NCBI GenBank assembly: GCA_963783095.1
Contig: CAWAMR010000003.1
Span: 682,001 to 746,000, forward strand
Direction: 5' to 3'
DNA: 64,000 bases
From: CAWAMR01 sp963783095
Lineage (GTDB): Bacteria > Planctomycetota > Planctomycetia > Gemmatales > Gemmataceae
Below, in pieces: positions 31,431 to 41,189 of the stretch (the first letter of the stretch is position 1; each line of letters begins with the position of its first letter). The notes beneath the pieces are model-generated. The model was not told where the DNA came from, did not search any database, and worked only from the letters and a program-made list of their open reading frames with translations. A program made the position numbers and the translations under genes.

Positions 31431-33928
31431 CTACTCGATGCCTGCACCAGTCTGCTTGGACACTGGTGCCGCTGTGCCGGGACCACCAAGTTTTGGCATG
31501 GACATCCCTTTTTTGTCCTCTGCCGACTTCGGGGCAGGCGGTTTGGTCATATACTCATCCGACGGGGTATGTTCGCGCCAGATGAAGACGATGACGAACT
31601 CGAAGCGCGGCTTGATCCTCGCCGTCTCGGCTTTTTGCTCTTCCTTCCCTTTTTGCGGGCTGATGCGACCAAAATTCGCCTCGCCCACCTTCTTTCCAGC
31701 CCCGGCATTTCCACCCGACAAGGATGTCCAGTCACCATTCGTCAAATCACCAGTCAAGAGTTGGTCGATCCAACTCCTGTCAATGCGCTCGAATTTATCT
31801 TGATGCGGATTGTCGATTCGCCAGGTATTGAAAAGGAACAGATGGCTAACCCGACCGCGAATCGGATCGTCGGCGGGTGTCTTATCGTCTTTCTTGGCGA
31901 GCTTTTTGAGGTTGGGAAGGAAGGTCAATTTCAACAGTTCCGCAGCTTCAAGGGAAATGTCCTTCCTCTTGAATTTGTACCAACTGGTGCCCCGAATCTC
32001 GAAGACCCACCCCTTCCCTTCAGGAAGCTTCCCATCACTGATCTTTTTCTGTTCGTCTTCATCCATTCCCTCGAAATAGTCCGTCCCGACAACTTTCCTG
32101 ACGTCGGCCTTGGCGGCCTCGAAGAAGCCCTTCAAATTTGGAGTATATCGACAGTGGATGGATTCGATATCGAGCGTGGCAAGATATTGGCGCATATCGT
32201 CTTCACGAGCGGCCTTGATGGGATCGACCCCCTTGTTGATCCGCTCATAGTATTTCTGGGTCGCGAGCCAGGGAGATGCGCCGCTCTCGTCCCGGTCGCC
32301 GCTGGTCCACAAGGAAAAGACGGTGGCCTTCTGATCGTATCTTTGGTTGGTCATCATGTTCCCCATGTCCCATTCCGGGGCAACCCGCTCACTCAGGTAG
32401 TCATCGAGCCGATACTTCACTTGCTTGTCCGGCGGCGGCGGGGGAAAGGCTCTGGGGTCGATCAAATAAAAGTATTTCGGTGACGGCAAAGTAGGCACGG
32501 CCTGGTTAACGTATTCATTGATCTTGACCCAGTTGGGGCGCTCATCCAACCCGGTGATTTGCTGGGTGACCGTTTTGGCGGTGGCATCAACTTCTTTTTG
32601 GAGAGCAACGATTTGACCTGCCACTGTTTCAGCCTCTTTCAGAACCCCGTCGCCGTCCTTGAGAGCTTTGCCGATGGCCTCATTATTGACCGCTGCATAC
32701 GGGATCGAATAGCCAAACGCCATGACGGCTGTGCCCAGCAATAGCGCTGCCGCTGCGGCCACGGCCCACGGTTTCTTGGCCCGGATTTGTCGGTCAAAGG
32801 AGATTTCAGGAGGCAGCAAGTTGGTGCCGATTCGAGCCACGCCTAGCCCTTGCAGGGCCAGCCCGTAAGCCACCGGGAACGTGAGAATGTTCTCCATGAA
32901 GACAGGCGATGCAGTTACCGCATCGCCAACCACACGGACGAACTTGGCAGGTTTTTCGACTTTCAGTTGAAGTTTGTCGCCCAGATATTTCTGCAAGCCG
33001 GGCAATTTGAACGCGCTGCCCAGGCCGACCATTGCCTCAATATGGGCATCGCGGTGCGTATTGGTGAAATAGCCCAGCGAGCGTTGGACTTCGCCGACGA
33101 AGTCGGTGAGGACCGGCTTGAGCGCCTTCAGGATATTGGCCAGTTCCGGCGACTTGGCGGCGTTGCGCTTCAGATGTTCGGCCTTGGCGAAGGTGAGTTT
33201 CAGTTCCTTGGTCAAGGAGCGGGTAAAGTGATTGCCGCCGATGGGGATCGGCCGTTGCCAGATGATCTTGCCGCCGTCGGTGATGATCAGGTTGGAACTG
33301 TCGGTGCCGATGTCGAGCGCCACGAAGCATTTCTTTCTTGCCGATCGGTCGGCGGCGGCGTCGTCTCGCCGTCGGGGCCACCCCGTTTGAGCAAGTCGTA
33401 GGTGATGTAATTGCACAGAGCCAGCGGCGCCATCTGGACGCAGTGAACTTCGACCTTGACGCCTGGAAGTGGTTGAGGAACCGGCTGATCATGTCCCGCT
33501 TCATGGCGAACAGGCCGATTTCCGTATCGATGGCGAAGCCGCCTTCGACCGCTCCGTCGCTGACTTTCTGGTAGTCCCAGACGACTTCTTCGAGCGGGAA
33601 GGGGATCTGCTGCTTGGCCTCGAACTTGACGATGTCGCTCGATCTTCTTTTCTTCGACCGGCGGCAATTTGACGAAGCGCGCCAGACCGGACTGACCGGG
33701 CACGCCGATGGCGACCTTGTCGCCCTTGATGGGGTTGCGGGACAGGAATTTTTCGAGTGCCTCGCGGGTGAGGGCATCCGGATCGGCGTCGGGCTGGGAC
33801 AGGATTTTGGGATGTTCAACGTAATCGAAGGCGGTCGCGGTCACTTTGTTGTCGATGAGTTGCAGTCGAACGGCTTTGAGAGCGCACTGACCAATGTCAA
33901 TGCCCCAAAAGCCGGGTTGTAAAGCCAT
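31431..33928 (-). CDS. pilM: PilM-type actin-fold protein with a membrane segment and long extension, frameshifted
   Basis: About 830 residues, against roughly 350 for ordinary PilM. The actin-like part begins FWGIDIGQCALKAVRLQ and has VAIGVPGQSGLARFVKLPPV, the motif KFEAKQQIPFPLEEVVWDYQ, VALDIGTDSSNLIITDGGK and EAMVGLGSAFKLPGLQKYLG, all PilM-like nucleotide-fold signatures. At about residue 380 a membrane span (PWAVAAAAALLLGTAVMAFG) is followed by a periplasmic part with a coiled-coil and a charged tail, so PilM and a PilN-like part seem fused, as in GspL. Start at ATG 33928 rather than the open 33949. Frame changes near 33640, 33465 and 33340. It heads a three-gene leftward cluster. Confidence 0.82.
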
Positions 33929-34177
33929 GGGAAAAACTCTCCGGATCAAGACATGGGAAGCACATTGACTTGTTTACGGTAACATGCGGAAGATACCGCT
34001 GTCAATAATCTGAACACACAAGTGCGCAAGATGTTGGCGCGATTGCGTTAAATCCTATGCGCTTTCGTCATAAATTCCAAATGAAACTCGCAAATTCTTA
34101 TAATCGATATTCCGTAATTGCTGGTTTGCTGTTTACTGCTAGTGCTCCAAAATATTTGCGGCGTGCAAAGAAATCTG

Positions 34178-35002
34178 CTAATTCCATTTTGCCACTTCAT
34201 CGCGTGCCTTGGCGATGACTTGCCGGACCAGGGTCTCATCAACAGCCGAGGGATTCGCTTCCAGATACGCGGACAAATGATCGATTGCCTGCCCCGGCTG
34301 GCCCGACCGCATCAGGGCGACACCCAGATCCCGGCGAAAACTTGGATCGTTTGGTGCCAGGAGTCGCAATCGGCTCACGACGCGAATCGCGCGCGAATAA
34401 TCTTCGTTGCGAAGATAGATTCCTTTCAGATTGTTGAGCATCCGCATCACGATCCATCCAGGCGGAGTTGCCTGGAGCATGGCCCTCGTCAGCGGCCTCG
34501 TTTCCCCAGTTACGGCCTCTACCAGCGATTGACACCCCTCGTGAGTCAGAATCTGTCCGCCGTGGAACGGATCGAACAGCACTTCCTCGTCGCCGGCGAT
34601 GGCCTTGGCAATGAAGTGTCCCGGCAACCCGATGCCGACAACGTCCAGGCCGGCACGATGGGCTACGGTCATGGCCAGCGCGGTTAGCGTGATGGGGATG
34701 CCGAGCTTGCGGTCCAGAACATCGCTGAAGTAGCTGTTGCGCGGATCGTAGTAGAGTGAACTGTTACCTTGATAGCCTTGCTGCTCGAAGAGAAATTGCG
34801 ACAGACCCATCACGCGGTCTTCCAGCCCGCCGATCAGATGGGGGCGGACTTCCAGCGCCAGTCGATCGAGGAGACGGAGATAGGCGGCAACATCCAGGTC
34901 GGGATATTCGTCCACTGCGAGCAGCAGCCCCACCTCGGCCACATCCAAAGGAGTTGTCGGGTCTTCGGCGAGCAATTGGAGGGTCGTCTCGATTTCCATC
35001 GT
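34178..35002 (-). CDS. SirB1 family transglutaminase-like protein with TPR end
   Basis: 274 residues from ATG 35002; upstream codons in the open frame come from the TTGGAAC repeat and are ignored. The SirB1/transglutaminase-like fold shows LYYDPRNSYFSDVLDRKLGI, PITLTALAMTVAHRAGL, VVGIGLPGHFIAK (the histidine) and VLFDPFHGG (the aspartate), while the usual nucleophile cysteine is replaced by serine or another residue, as in many SirB1 proteins. The C-terminal third is TPR-like (AIRVVSRLRLLAPNDPSFRR, then QAIDHLSAYLEANP). Protease-like or scaffold role; the substrate is unknown. The frame is intact. Confidence 0.8.
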   Translation of the reverse strand, partial: TMEIETTLQLLAEDPTTPLDVAEVGLLLAVDEYPDLDVAAYLRLLDRLALEVRPHLIGGLEDRVMGLSQFLFEQQGYQGNSSLYYDPRNSYFSDVLDRKLGIPITLTALAMTVAHRAGLDVVGIGLPGHFIAKAIAGDEEVLFDPFHGGQILTHEGCQSLVEAVTGETRPLTRAMLQATPPGWIVMRMLNNLKGIYLRNEDYSRAIRVVSRLRLLAPNDPSFRRDLGVALMRSGQPGQAIDHLSAYLEANPSAVDETLVRQVIAKARDEVAKWN

Positions 35003-35006
35003 CGGG

Positions 35007-35090
35007 AGTTCCAAGTTCCAAGTTCCGAGTTCCAAGTCGAAGACCCGTAACATTGATGGTTTTTCAACTTGGAACCTGGAACTTGGAACT
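35007..35090. repeat. TTGGAAC-type inverted repeat, copy 1
   Basis: Arm 35007-35037 repeats AGTTCCA words; arm 35066-35090 has the complement ACTTGGAAC words. It lies between the SirB1-like gene start and the oxidoreductase stop. A second such pair is at 36610-36700. Confidence 0.85.
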
Positions 35091-35092
35091 AT

Positions 35093-36490
35093 TTATACCT
35101 CAGTGATGAGATCCCAGCCTTTACGGTATTCGGTCTTGATGAACTTGGCGGCGTTCTTGCTGTTCGGGCAAGAGCCGGTCTTGCCGTCGTACTTGAGTTT
35201 CTCACCCGTCAAAATCGCGACGTTGCCCAACAAGATAGCCTCGGTCAGCATGCTCGCATAATCGAAGTTCGAGAACGCGAGTTCCGGTTTGCCTTCCTTG
35301 ATGGCGGTGACCCACTCGTTTTTCTGGCCCTGATCTCCCTGATTGTTGCTCTTGAGTTTTTCCGGCTTGCTGCGATTGAGTTTCTCGATCGGAGTTTCGG
35401 ACCACACATACCATTCCGAGCCGTAATCGTCGGGTGAATAGAGAATGCCCTTCTCTCCGACAATGATGCTGCCGCTGGAGACCAGGCCCTTCCTCCTGCT
35501 GATCGGGATGACCTTGTCTTGCAGCTCCTGAGGCGGATGGACGAGTTTGCCGTCCTTTTTCCCCTCGTACCAGTTGAACGTCACCGGACTCAGGTCGCCA
35601 CGCGCTGGGAATTCCAGAGTGACATGCGCCCAGGCGGGATAGGTTTCGGGATTCACGTCGCCGGCTTCGGCAGAAACGGACGTTGGCGAACCGAGTTTCA
35701 ACGCCATAAATGCGAGGTTGGCGGTGTGGCAACCCATGTCGCCGAGGGCCCCTGTTCCGAAATCGATCCAACCGCGCCAGGCAAATGGATGGTAGCCCGG
35801 GGCATAAGGCCGCATCGGAGCCGGGCCGATGAATTCATCCCAGTGAACGTTCTTGGGGGTCTCGAATACCTTATCGGGCCGTTTGGTCACGCCCGGTGCT
35901 TGCGGCCAGATCGGCCGATTGGTCCATACATGAACTTCCTTCACCTTCCCGAGTCCACCTTCCTGAATGAACTCGACGCCTCGACGGAGGCCGTCCGCTG
36001 CGGTGCCCTGATTGCCCATTTGGGTGCATACGCCATATTTCTTGGCTGTTTCGCGCATGATGCGCGCTTCGAAGACGGAATGGGTCAACGGTTTCTGACA
36101 ATAGACGTGCTTTTTCATCCGCATGGCGAGAACGCTGGGTAGCGTGTGGGTGTGATCGGGTGTGCTGACGGTGATGGCGTCGATCTCTTTTTCCATGGTG
36201 TCCAGCAATTTGCGGAAATCGAAGAATTTCTTGGCCTGCGGAAATTGCTTGGCTTTCCGGTCGAGCGTGTTTTCGTCGATGTCGCAAATGGCGACCACTT
36301 CGCCCAGGCTCCCGGCCTGACTGATATCGCCATCGCCTTTGCCGCCGACTCCGATACCGGCAAAGCGGATCTTGCCGTTGGGGCCATCCGCGGCCCGCCG
36401 CGCGGAGTATGCGGGAGCAGTGAAGAAATAGCCGAGTCCCGCAGCGGCGCTGCCTTGCAGGAATAAACGACGGCTCAATGGTTCGGTCAT
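35093..36490 (-). CDS. Gfo/Idh/MocA family oxidoreductase, Tat-exported
   Basis: 465 residues, one intact frame. SRRLFLQGSAAAGLGYFF is a twin-arginine signal. The NAD(P)-binding motif is FAGIGVGGKGDGD, followed by VAICDIDENTLDRK, then ITVSTPDHTHTLPSVLAM and KHVYCQKPLTHSVFEAR, where the lysine of the QKP motif is the family's catalytic-site lysine (usually EKP). GALGDMGCHTANLAF carries the conserved histidine. Such enzymes oxidise or reduce sugars and inositols. The Tat-exported type is very numerous in planctomycetes and is thought to act in the periplasm. Substrate unknown. Confidence 0.92.
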   Translation of the reverse strand: MTEPLSRRLFLQGSAAAGLGYFFTAPAYSARRAADGPNGKIRFAGIGVGGKGDGDISQAGSLGEVVAICDIDENTLDRKAKQFPQAKKFFDFRKLLDTMEKEIDAITVSTPDHTHTLPSVLAMRMKKHVYCQKPLTHSVFEARIMRETAKKYGVCTQMGNQGTAADGLRRGVEFIQEGGLGKVKEVHVWTNRPIWPQAPGVTKRPDKVFETPKNVHWDEFIGPAPMRPYAPGYHPFAWRGWIDFGTGALGDMGCHTANLAFMALKLGSPTSVSAEAGDVNPETYPAWAHVTLEFPARGDLSPVTFNWYEGKKDGKLVHPPQELQDKVIPISRRKGLVSSGSIIVGEKGILYSPDDYGSEWYVWSETPIEKLNRSKPEKLKSNNQGDQGQKNEWVTAIKEGKPELAFSNFDYASMLTEAILLGNVAILTGEKLKYDGKTGSCPNSKNAAKFIKTEYRKGWDLITEV

Positions 36491-36609
36491 GGAGAGGTTC
36501 CTCCGAGTGTGCGAGAGTGTGATGGATCAATGAGACAGATGGATAGTGTAAAGCGAAGAGAGATGGACTGCAACGATTTGGATAAAAAAAGTGTTTGGTA
36601 TTTTAGTGT

Positions 36610-36700
36610 AAGTTCCAAGTTTCAAGTTCCAGATTCCAAGTTCTAGACCGTTAACCCTTCGGGTTTTCAACTTGGAACTTGGAACCTGGAACTTGGAACC
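36610..36700. repeat. TTGGAAC-type inverted repeat, copy 2
   Basis: Arm 36610-36645 (AAGTTCCAAG words) and arm 36669-36700 (AACTTGGAAC words) face each other across a short spacer. It lies between the oxidoreductase start and the Spy-like gene stop. Confidence 0.85.
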
Positions 36701-36714
36701 AACAAAAAAAGGTT

Positions 36715-37389
36715 TTAGTTGTCTTTCTTCCTGAAGCCGCCGAAGTCAGCCTTGTATTCGAACGGTTTGCCGGTCATTTTTTCGAATTCCGCTTGTTGGC
36801 TCTTGTCCAACACGGCAACTGCCTTGTCCAGTCCTTCTTTGGTCAAAGCGGCCATTTTCTTTTGAGCTTCGGCGAAATTGTCTTTGAACTCTTTGCGCAA
36901 TTCCCGCGCTTCCTTGCCGTTTTCTTCGGCAATGGCTTTGATCTTTGTCGTTTGCTCTTCCGTCAACTTCAGTGACTTGGCGATCTCTTCATCGGTGAAA
37001 GCGCGCATGCCAAGGCGCTGAACTCGGATCTGTTTGATGCGAGTCTTTTGTTCTGAAGTCAGCGTTTCGTCGACGAACTTCACGAATGGTGCCGAGAGTT
37101 CTTTCATCTTGGCCTGCATCTTCTCGCCGGTCTCCTTGTCGAATTTGCCCTTGAACTCTGAGAACAATTCCTTCTGTTTTTCGGCCATTTCCTTGATTTT
37201 CGGTTCGAGTTTTTCCTTCTGTTCCGAGGTCAGCTTGATCTCTTCCTGCACGCTCTTGTTCCTGATCAGGCTGCCAACGTCGGCTTGTCCACCGAAGCCG
37301 CCACCACGCATGGGCCTCTGAGCATTGGAATAGGTCGTTAGAAGGACGATCAGTCCAAAAACTACCACGGTCAAAGCGAGTTTGCGCAT
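36715..37389 (-). CDS. Periplasmic Spy/LTxxQ-like helical protein
   Basis: 224 residues. ATG 37389 has AGGAGG six bases upstream and starts a clean signal peptide (KLALTVVVFGLIVLLTTYSN); the open frame further upstream is ignored. The mature protein is almost all helix with several LTxxQ-like turns: IKLTSEQKEKLEP, ETLTSEQKTRIKQI, LKLTEEQTTKIKAI. This is the Spy/CpxP/LTXXQ type of periplasmic chaperone or stress sensor. It ends FRKKDN, like the shorter paralogue at 22923 (EKKKDN). No neighbour suggests a pathway. Confidence 0.7.
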   Translation of the reverse strand: MRKLALTVVVFGLIVLLTTYSNAQRPMRGGGFGGQADVGSLIRNKSVQEEIKLTSEQKEKLEPKIKEMAEKQKELFSEFKGKFDKETGEKMQAKMKELSAPFVKFVDETLTSEQKTRIKQIRVQRLGMRAFTDEEIAKSLKLTEEQTTKIKAIAEENGKEARELRKEFKDNFAEAQKKMAALTKEGLDKAVAVLDKSQQAEFEKMTGKPFEYKADFGGFRKKDN

Positions 37390-37548
37390 GCTGCGCCTCC
37401 TAAATGGTGTAACGAAAATGCAAATTCCAAAACCACGACGACGATTGCCGCAGAATGGTACGGTAGGGGTAAACACCGAAAAGCGAACAGGGTGACGCAA
37501 AATCCAACAAGTTTTGACTTGCCCCTTGGGAAGAGCGATAATCACCTC

Positions 37549-39078
37549 ATGAGCGACATTCTCCTTAGCACCCTCAACGCCCGATATGCCCACGCTGCTT
37601 TTGGCTTGCGGTATCTGCTGGCAAATCTCGGCGGTTTGCAAGAGCGCGCCTCGATCGCCGAATTCGACATCTCTCAGCGCCCCATCGATATCGCCGAAAG
37701 CATTCTGGCACGACGACCTGCGATTCTCGGTCTGGGTGTCTATATCTGGAATGTTGCGGCCACCACCGAACTCGTGGGCATACTCAAACAAGCAGCGCCG
37801 CGAATGACGATCATCCTGGGTGGTCCCGAAGTCAGTCATGAGCACGAGAATCAGGAGATTGTCCGCAGGGCCGACTACACGATTACGGGTGAGGCCGATC
37901 TTGAATTTGCCAAACTCTGCCGGCAATTGCTGCGCGGGCACCGGCCCTTGATGCCGATGATCCAGGCCGAACCTCCTGCTTTTGCCGAATTGCAGTTACC
38001 CTACCATCTCTACGACGACAAGGACGTTGCCCAACGCGTCATTTACGTTGAGGCGTCGCGAGGCTGCCCGTTCACCTGCGAGTTTTGCCTTTCGTCGCTG
38101 GAAGTCCCCGTTCGCAACGCACCTCTGGAGCCTTTTCTGGCGGCGATGGACCAGCTTTTGAGACGCGGGTTGCGGCAATTCAAGTTCGTCGATCGCACGT
38201 TTAACCTCAACACCAACACGAGCCGAGCCATCCTGCAGTTCTTTCTGGATCGATATGAGCCGGGGTTGTTCGTCCATTTCGAGATGATTCCGGATCGCCT
38301 GCCCGATCCTTTGCGCGAGGTTATCGCCCGATTTCCGGAAGGAGCATTGCAATTCGAGGTGGGGATTCAAACCTTCAACCCCGAAGTCCAGGCCCTGATT
38401 AGCCGGCGGCAGAACAACCAAAAGACGGAAGAGAACCTGCGCTGGCTGCGCACTGAGACAGGAGTTCACATTCACGCCGATCTGATTGTCGGCTTACCCG
38501 GTGAAACGACCGAGAGTTTCGCAACTGGGTTCGATCGCCTCGCGGCGCTGCGGCCTCAAGAAATTCAGGTGGGGATGCTCAAACGGCTCCGCGGTACGCC
38601 GATTAGCCGGCACGATGCGGTCTGGGAAATGGCCTATAGTCCACACGCGCCTTACGAGGTACTCCGGACGAAGCAGATCGACTTTGCCGAGATGTGCCGG
38701 CTACGGAGGTTCTCTCGTTACTGGGATTTGCTGGCCAACTCCGGTCGATTTGTCCATACCTTACCGCTCTTGATGTCCAACGGCTCATCATTCGATCGAT
38801 TCATGGCGTTGAGTGACTGGTTATGGTCGACGACCCGGCAGACTCACGGCATCGCGCTTGTGCGACTCTTCGAGTTGGTATTGAGGTTTGCAGCGGAACA
38901 AAAGCGCGTGGATATGTCGGCGTTGGCCCAAGCGTTATGGCTCGACTATCAAAGAGCAGGGCATTCGGATAAGCCAAAATTCCTCGAAGGGTTTGACCTT
39001 TCGGAACCTTCGAAGAATAGACGCATGAAAAGCACCGGTGCAGAACGGCAATCACGTCATCGGCTGATGCGCTCGTGA
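37549..39078 (+). CDS. B12-binding-type radical SAM protein (DUF4080)
   Basis: 509 residues from ATG 37549 (MSDILLSTLNARYAHAAFGL); the frame is open to a GTG at 37492. The N-terminal cobalamin-binding-like domain (ILGLGVYIWNVAATTELV, TIILGGPEVSHE) is followed by the radical SAM cluster motif CPFTCEFC in EASRGCPFTCEFCLSS and the domain of LIVGLPGETTESF. C-terminal text matches DUF4080. It would use a [4Fe-4S] cluster to cleave S-adenosylmethionine. The reaction is unknown. Intact frame, no obvious operon. Confidence 0.88.
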   Translation: MSDILLSTLNARYAHAAFGLRYLLANLGGLQERASIAEFDISQRPIDIAESILARRPAILGLGVYIWNVAATTELVGILKQAAPRMTIILGGPEVSHEHENQEIVRRADYTITGEADLEFAKLCRQLLRGHRPLMPMIQAEPPAFAELQLPYHLYDDKDVAQRVIYVEASRGCPFTCEFCLSSLEVPVRNAPLEPFLAAMDQLLRRGLRQFKFVDRTFNLNTNTSRAILQFFLDRYEPGLFVHFEMIPDRLPDPLREVIARFPEGALQFEVGIQTFNPEVQALISRRQNNQKTEENLRWLRTETGVHIHADLIVGLPGETTESFATGFDRLAALRPQEIQVGMLKRLRGTPISRHDAVWEMAYSPHAPYEVLRTKQIDFAEMCRLRRFSRYWDLLANSGRFVHTLPLLMSNGSSFDRFMALSDWLWSTTRQTHGIALVRLFELVLRFAAEQKRVDMSALAQALWLDYQRAGHSDKPKFLEGFDLSEPSKNRRMKSTGAERQSRHRLMRS

Positions 39079-39162
39079 CATTCATTATCGGAAACAGGGG
39101 TTTTGTGCTTTGAGCACTCAACGATGACACGTTTCGGACGTGGATTTCTCAACCCTTCCCGA

Positions 39163-40281
39163 TTATTCACAGATTCGACGCATGAGCGATTCGAGTGAGT
39201 ACTTCTTGTAGCGCTCCAGAAAAATGAGCACATAGTGACAAACCACCAAAAAGATCACCGCTAATGTGAATGCCATTGGCGTTGTCATCGCTTCCCGCCA
39301 ATAAATTGTTGAATCATCAGGGTTCGTCCATGCGCCGTAAATCCATAACGGCCAGAGCATGACCATATGATGAAAAACGTAGATGCTCAGTGAAAAATAG
39401 CTGAAGCGATTGATCTCGCCGATCAATCCCCCCTCACTCGGAACATCCTCTTTTTGGTCCATCCAAGCATGCAGAAGCACCAGGCTTAAAAGAATGAAGC
39501 CGAGCATGCCCAGAACGTGTTCCGTTGAAGCGGGATACTCGCTATCTCCTGTGGCGTAATATCTGCCGATCCAGAAAGGCAGTTTGGATCCAAAGGCGAT
39601 GTCAATCCCGGACAAACCGATCAGACCCAGCCCGGAAGCGCCCAGCCGCCAACGCGCAAAGTCCGGTTGCCGCCGTTTTCGAAAGACCAAATCTCCGCTG
39701 AAGAAACCCATAATCGGAAAAATGATCCACGGAAACACCGGAAAATAACCGTTGGCGGCGAAGCCCCAAATAATGTCGTGAAAGGTAAAGTCATAAACGT
39801 AAACGAGGTCTTCCCAATAGCTGGAATATTCCCCCACCGTACGCAATACGGGACTGACCAGAACAATCACCACACAGATCAGAGGGAGAACCGGCGCGGG
39901 GAGTTTTCGCGCATATGCCAGAAAAAGCAGAGACGTGCCGATCAGTGTCAGGATATCCCAATTAAATGTGTCTTGCGGCAACCAGATGCAAAAGTTAAAC
40001 GCGATGCCCAGCCCAAAGAGAAACAACCCGCGCCGAAGCGTGATTCTGGTAATCTCCTTGTCCTTACAGCGCAGAGACTCTTGCTTTCGCACCCACAGAA
40101 AATAGCTCAACCCGGATACAAAAGAAAAAAAGGGCGCGGAGAAACTTCCCAGCCGCATCGATATGTCATAGAGCACCGCCGAAGAGCTTTCGCGCGGCGA
40201 CAGATTCTCGACGAAGTGTACCTGGATCATCAGGATGATCGCCAGACCGCGCAGAATGTCGATCGAGAGATAACGCTTCAT
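39163..40281 (-). CDS. Membrane acyltransferase-like protein (DUF1624/HGSNAT type)
   Basis: 372 residues from ATG 40281 (MKRYLSIDILRGLAIILM); the frame opens at 40323. SIDILRGLAIILMIQVHFVE at the N-terminus, with arginine in the first helix and an IQVH element, is the signature of the heparan-alpha-glucosaminide acetyltransferase-like catalytic family. About ten hydrophobic segments follow. Such proteins move acetyl groups across membranes onto sugars. It lies 6 bases from the stop-to-start side of the DUF155-like gene upstream and is probably cotranscribed with it. Intact. Confidence 0.8.
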   Translation of the reverse strand: MKRYLSIDILRGLAIILMIQVHFVENLSPRESSSAVLYDISMRLGSFSAPFFSFVSGLSYFLWVRKQESLRCKDKEITRITLRRGLFLFGLGIAFNFCIWLPQDTFNWDILTLIGTSLLFLAYARKLPAPVLPLICVVIVLVSPVLRTVGEYSSYWEDLVYVYDFTFHDIIWGFAANGYFPVFPWIIFPIMGFFSGDLVFRKRRQPDFARWRLGASGLGLIGLSGIDIAFGSKLPFWIGRYYATGDSEYPASTEHVLGMLGFILLSLVLLHAWMDQKEDVPSEGGLIGEINRFSYFSLSIYVFHHMVMLWPLWIYGAWTNPDDSTIYWREAMTTPMAFTLAVIFLVVCHYVLIFLERYKKYSLESLMRRICE

Positions 40282-40328
40282 GTTTCGCTGCTCAAGCCCC
40301 GAACGCCGCCTGCGATCATTCAAACTCC

Positions 40329-41189
40329 CTACGTCTTCAGAAGATCAACCAAGAGAAACAGACTCTCAGCTGCCAGGAGAACGATGATGATCCACTCCAA
40401 CATCTGTTCTTTTTTAGCGGCTTTGAATTCGCTGATTCTCTGGCTGTTCATTTCGTAGATGCGCTCAAACACTTCCAGTTGCGCGATGAGAGCTGTTTGC
40501 CGTTCTTCAACGTGAACGCGCTCGCGAAGTCGCTCCATCAGTTGATTGGCCAGCATCGGCAAGTGTGCGCGCGGGTGAAGCAGGAAGGGTATGATTTGCG
40601 CCAGCCTGATGCGGCGTTTCAGTGCCTGTTCCATTCGTTGGCCTACGTCCTCGAATCGGTCGGGGTCGATCGCGGGCACGTTGTAGGCCAACAAACCATC
40701 TTGTTCGAGCGTTGGCCAACTCTCGCTGACTTCCCGTTCGAGTTTGCGGAGTTCGTTCTCGTAGTAGGAGAAATCGACAAGCGCCAATAGAAATGGTCCC
40801 GACCGTTCCAGCGCGGCCCTGATGGCTGCTCGCGAAGGACTCCAAATGACTTGCGCACCATGAACCGTAATCGCGGTGGGAGGCACCGTTCCAGCAAGTT
40901 CAGGCTCCGCGACCCATTTCAACAAGTCATCGTTCGCTCCGAGATGATCGTTCGGTTGACTGGGTACGGTCAAGATATCGATGCCATATTCGTTGACTGG
41001 TTTCGGGTTCTTTTCGGTCGGTTCGGGCTGAACCAAAGCGAGTATCGGCTTGTACGTCGAGGGGTCAACGAACTTCTGAACGCGCTCTTGATCGGTGCCG
41101 GCATCGGGCGCAAATCGAATCCGGTGTAATGTTGCTCCAACTGGAATGGAAGAGATATTGGGTGTTTGGACCGGTTCACTGGTAGCCAT
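40329..41189 (-). CDS. RMD1/DUF155-like protein with C-terminal membrane anchor
   Basis: 286 residues from ATG 41189 (MATSEPVQTPN); the upstream open codons come from a repeat. No catalytic motif is evident. The middle contains YYENELRKLEREVSESWPTL, then a helical block (LMERLRERVHVEERQTALIA, then LEVFERIYEMNSQRISEFKA) and a C-terminal anchor EWIIIVLLAAESLFLLV. This order, with the ending EWIII, matches the RMD1/DUF155 family of tail-anchored proteins. Biological role unknown. Frame intact. Confidence 0.6.
   Translation of the reverse strand: MATSEPVQTPNISSIPVGATLHRIRFAPDAGTDQERVQKFVDPSTYKPILALVQPEPTEKNPKPVNEYGIDILTVPSQPNDHLGANDDLLKWVAEPELAGTVPPTAITVHGAQVIWSPSRAAIRAALERSGPFLLALVDFSYYENELRKLEREVSESWPTLEQDGLLAYNVPAIDPDRFEDVGQRMEQALKRRIRLAQIIPFLLHPRAHLPMLANQLMERLRERVHVEERQTALIAQLEVFERIYEMNSQRISEFKAAKKEQMLEWIIIVLLAAESLFLLVDLLKT

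Noticed and set aside
30063..32483. 806-codon plus-strand open frame
   Set aside because: It is the shadow of two real minus-strand genes in GC-rich DNA; the translated text has no domain, and the real genes have membrane spans, coiled-coil and PilM motifs.
37390..37941. Upstream part of the long open frame that ends at 36715
   Set aside because: The segment is antisense to the radical SAM gene, and the Spy-like gene has a clear ribosome site and signal peptide at 37389.
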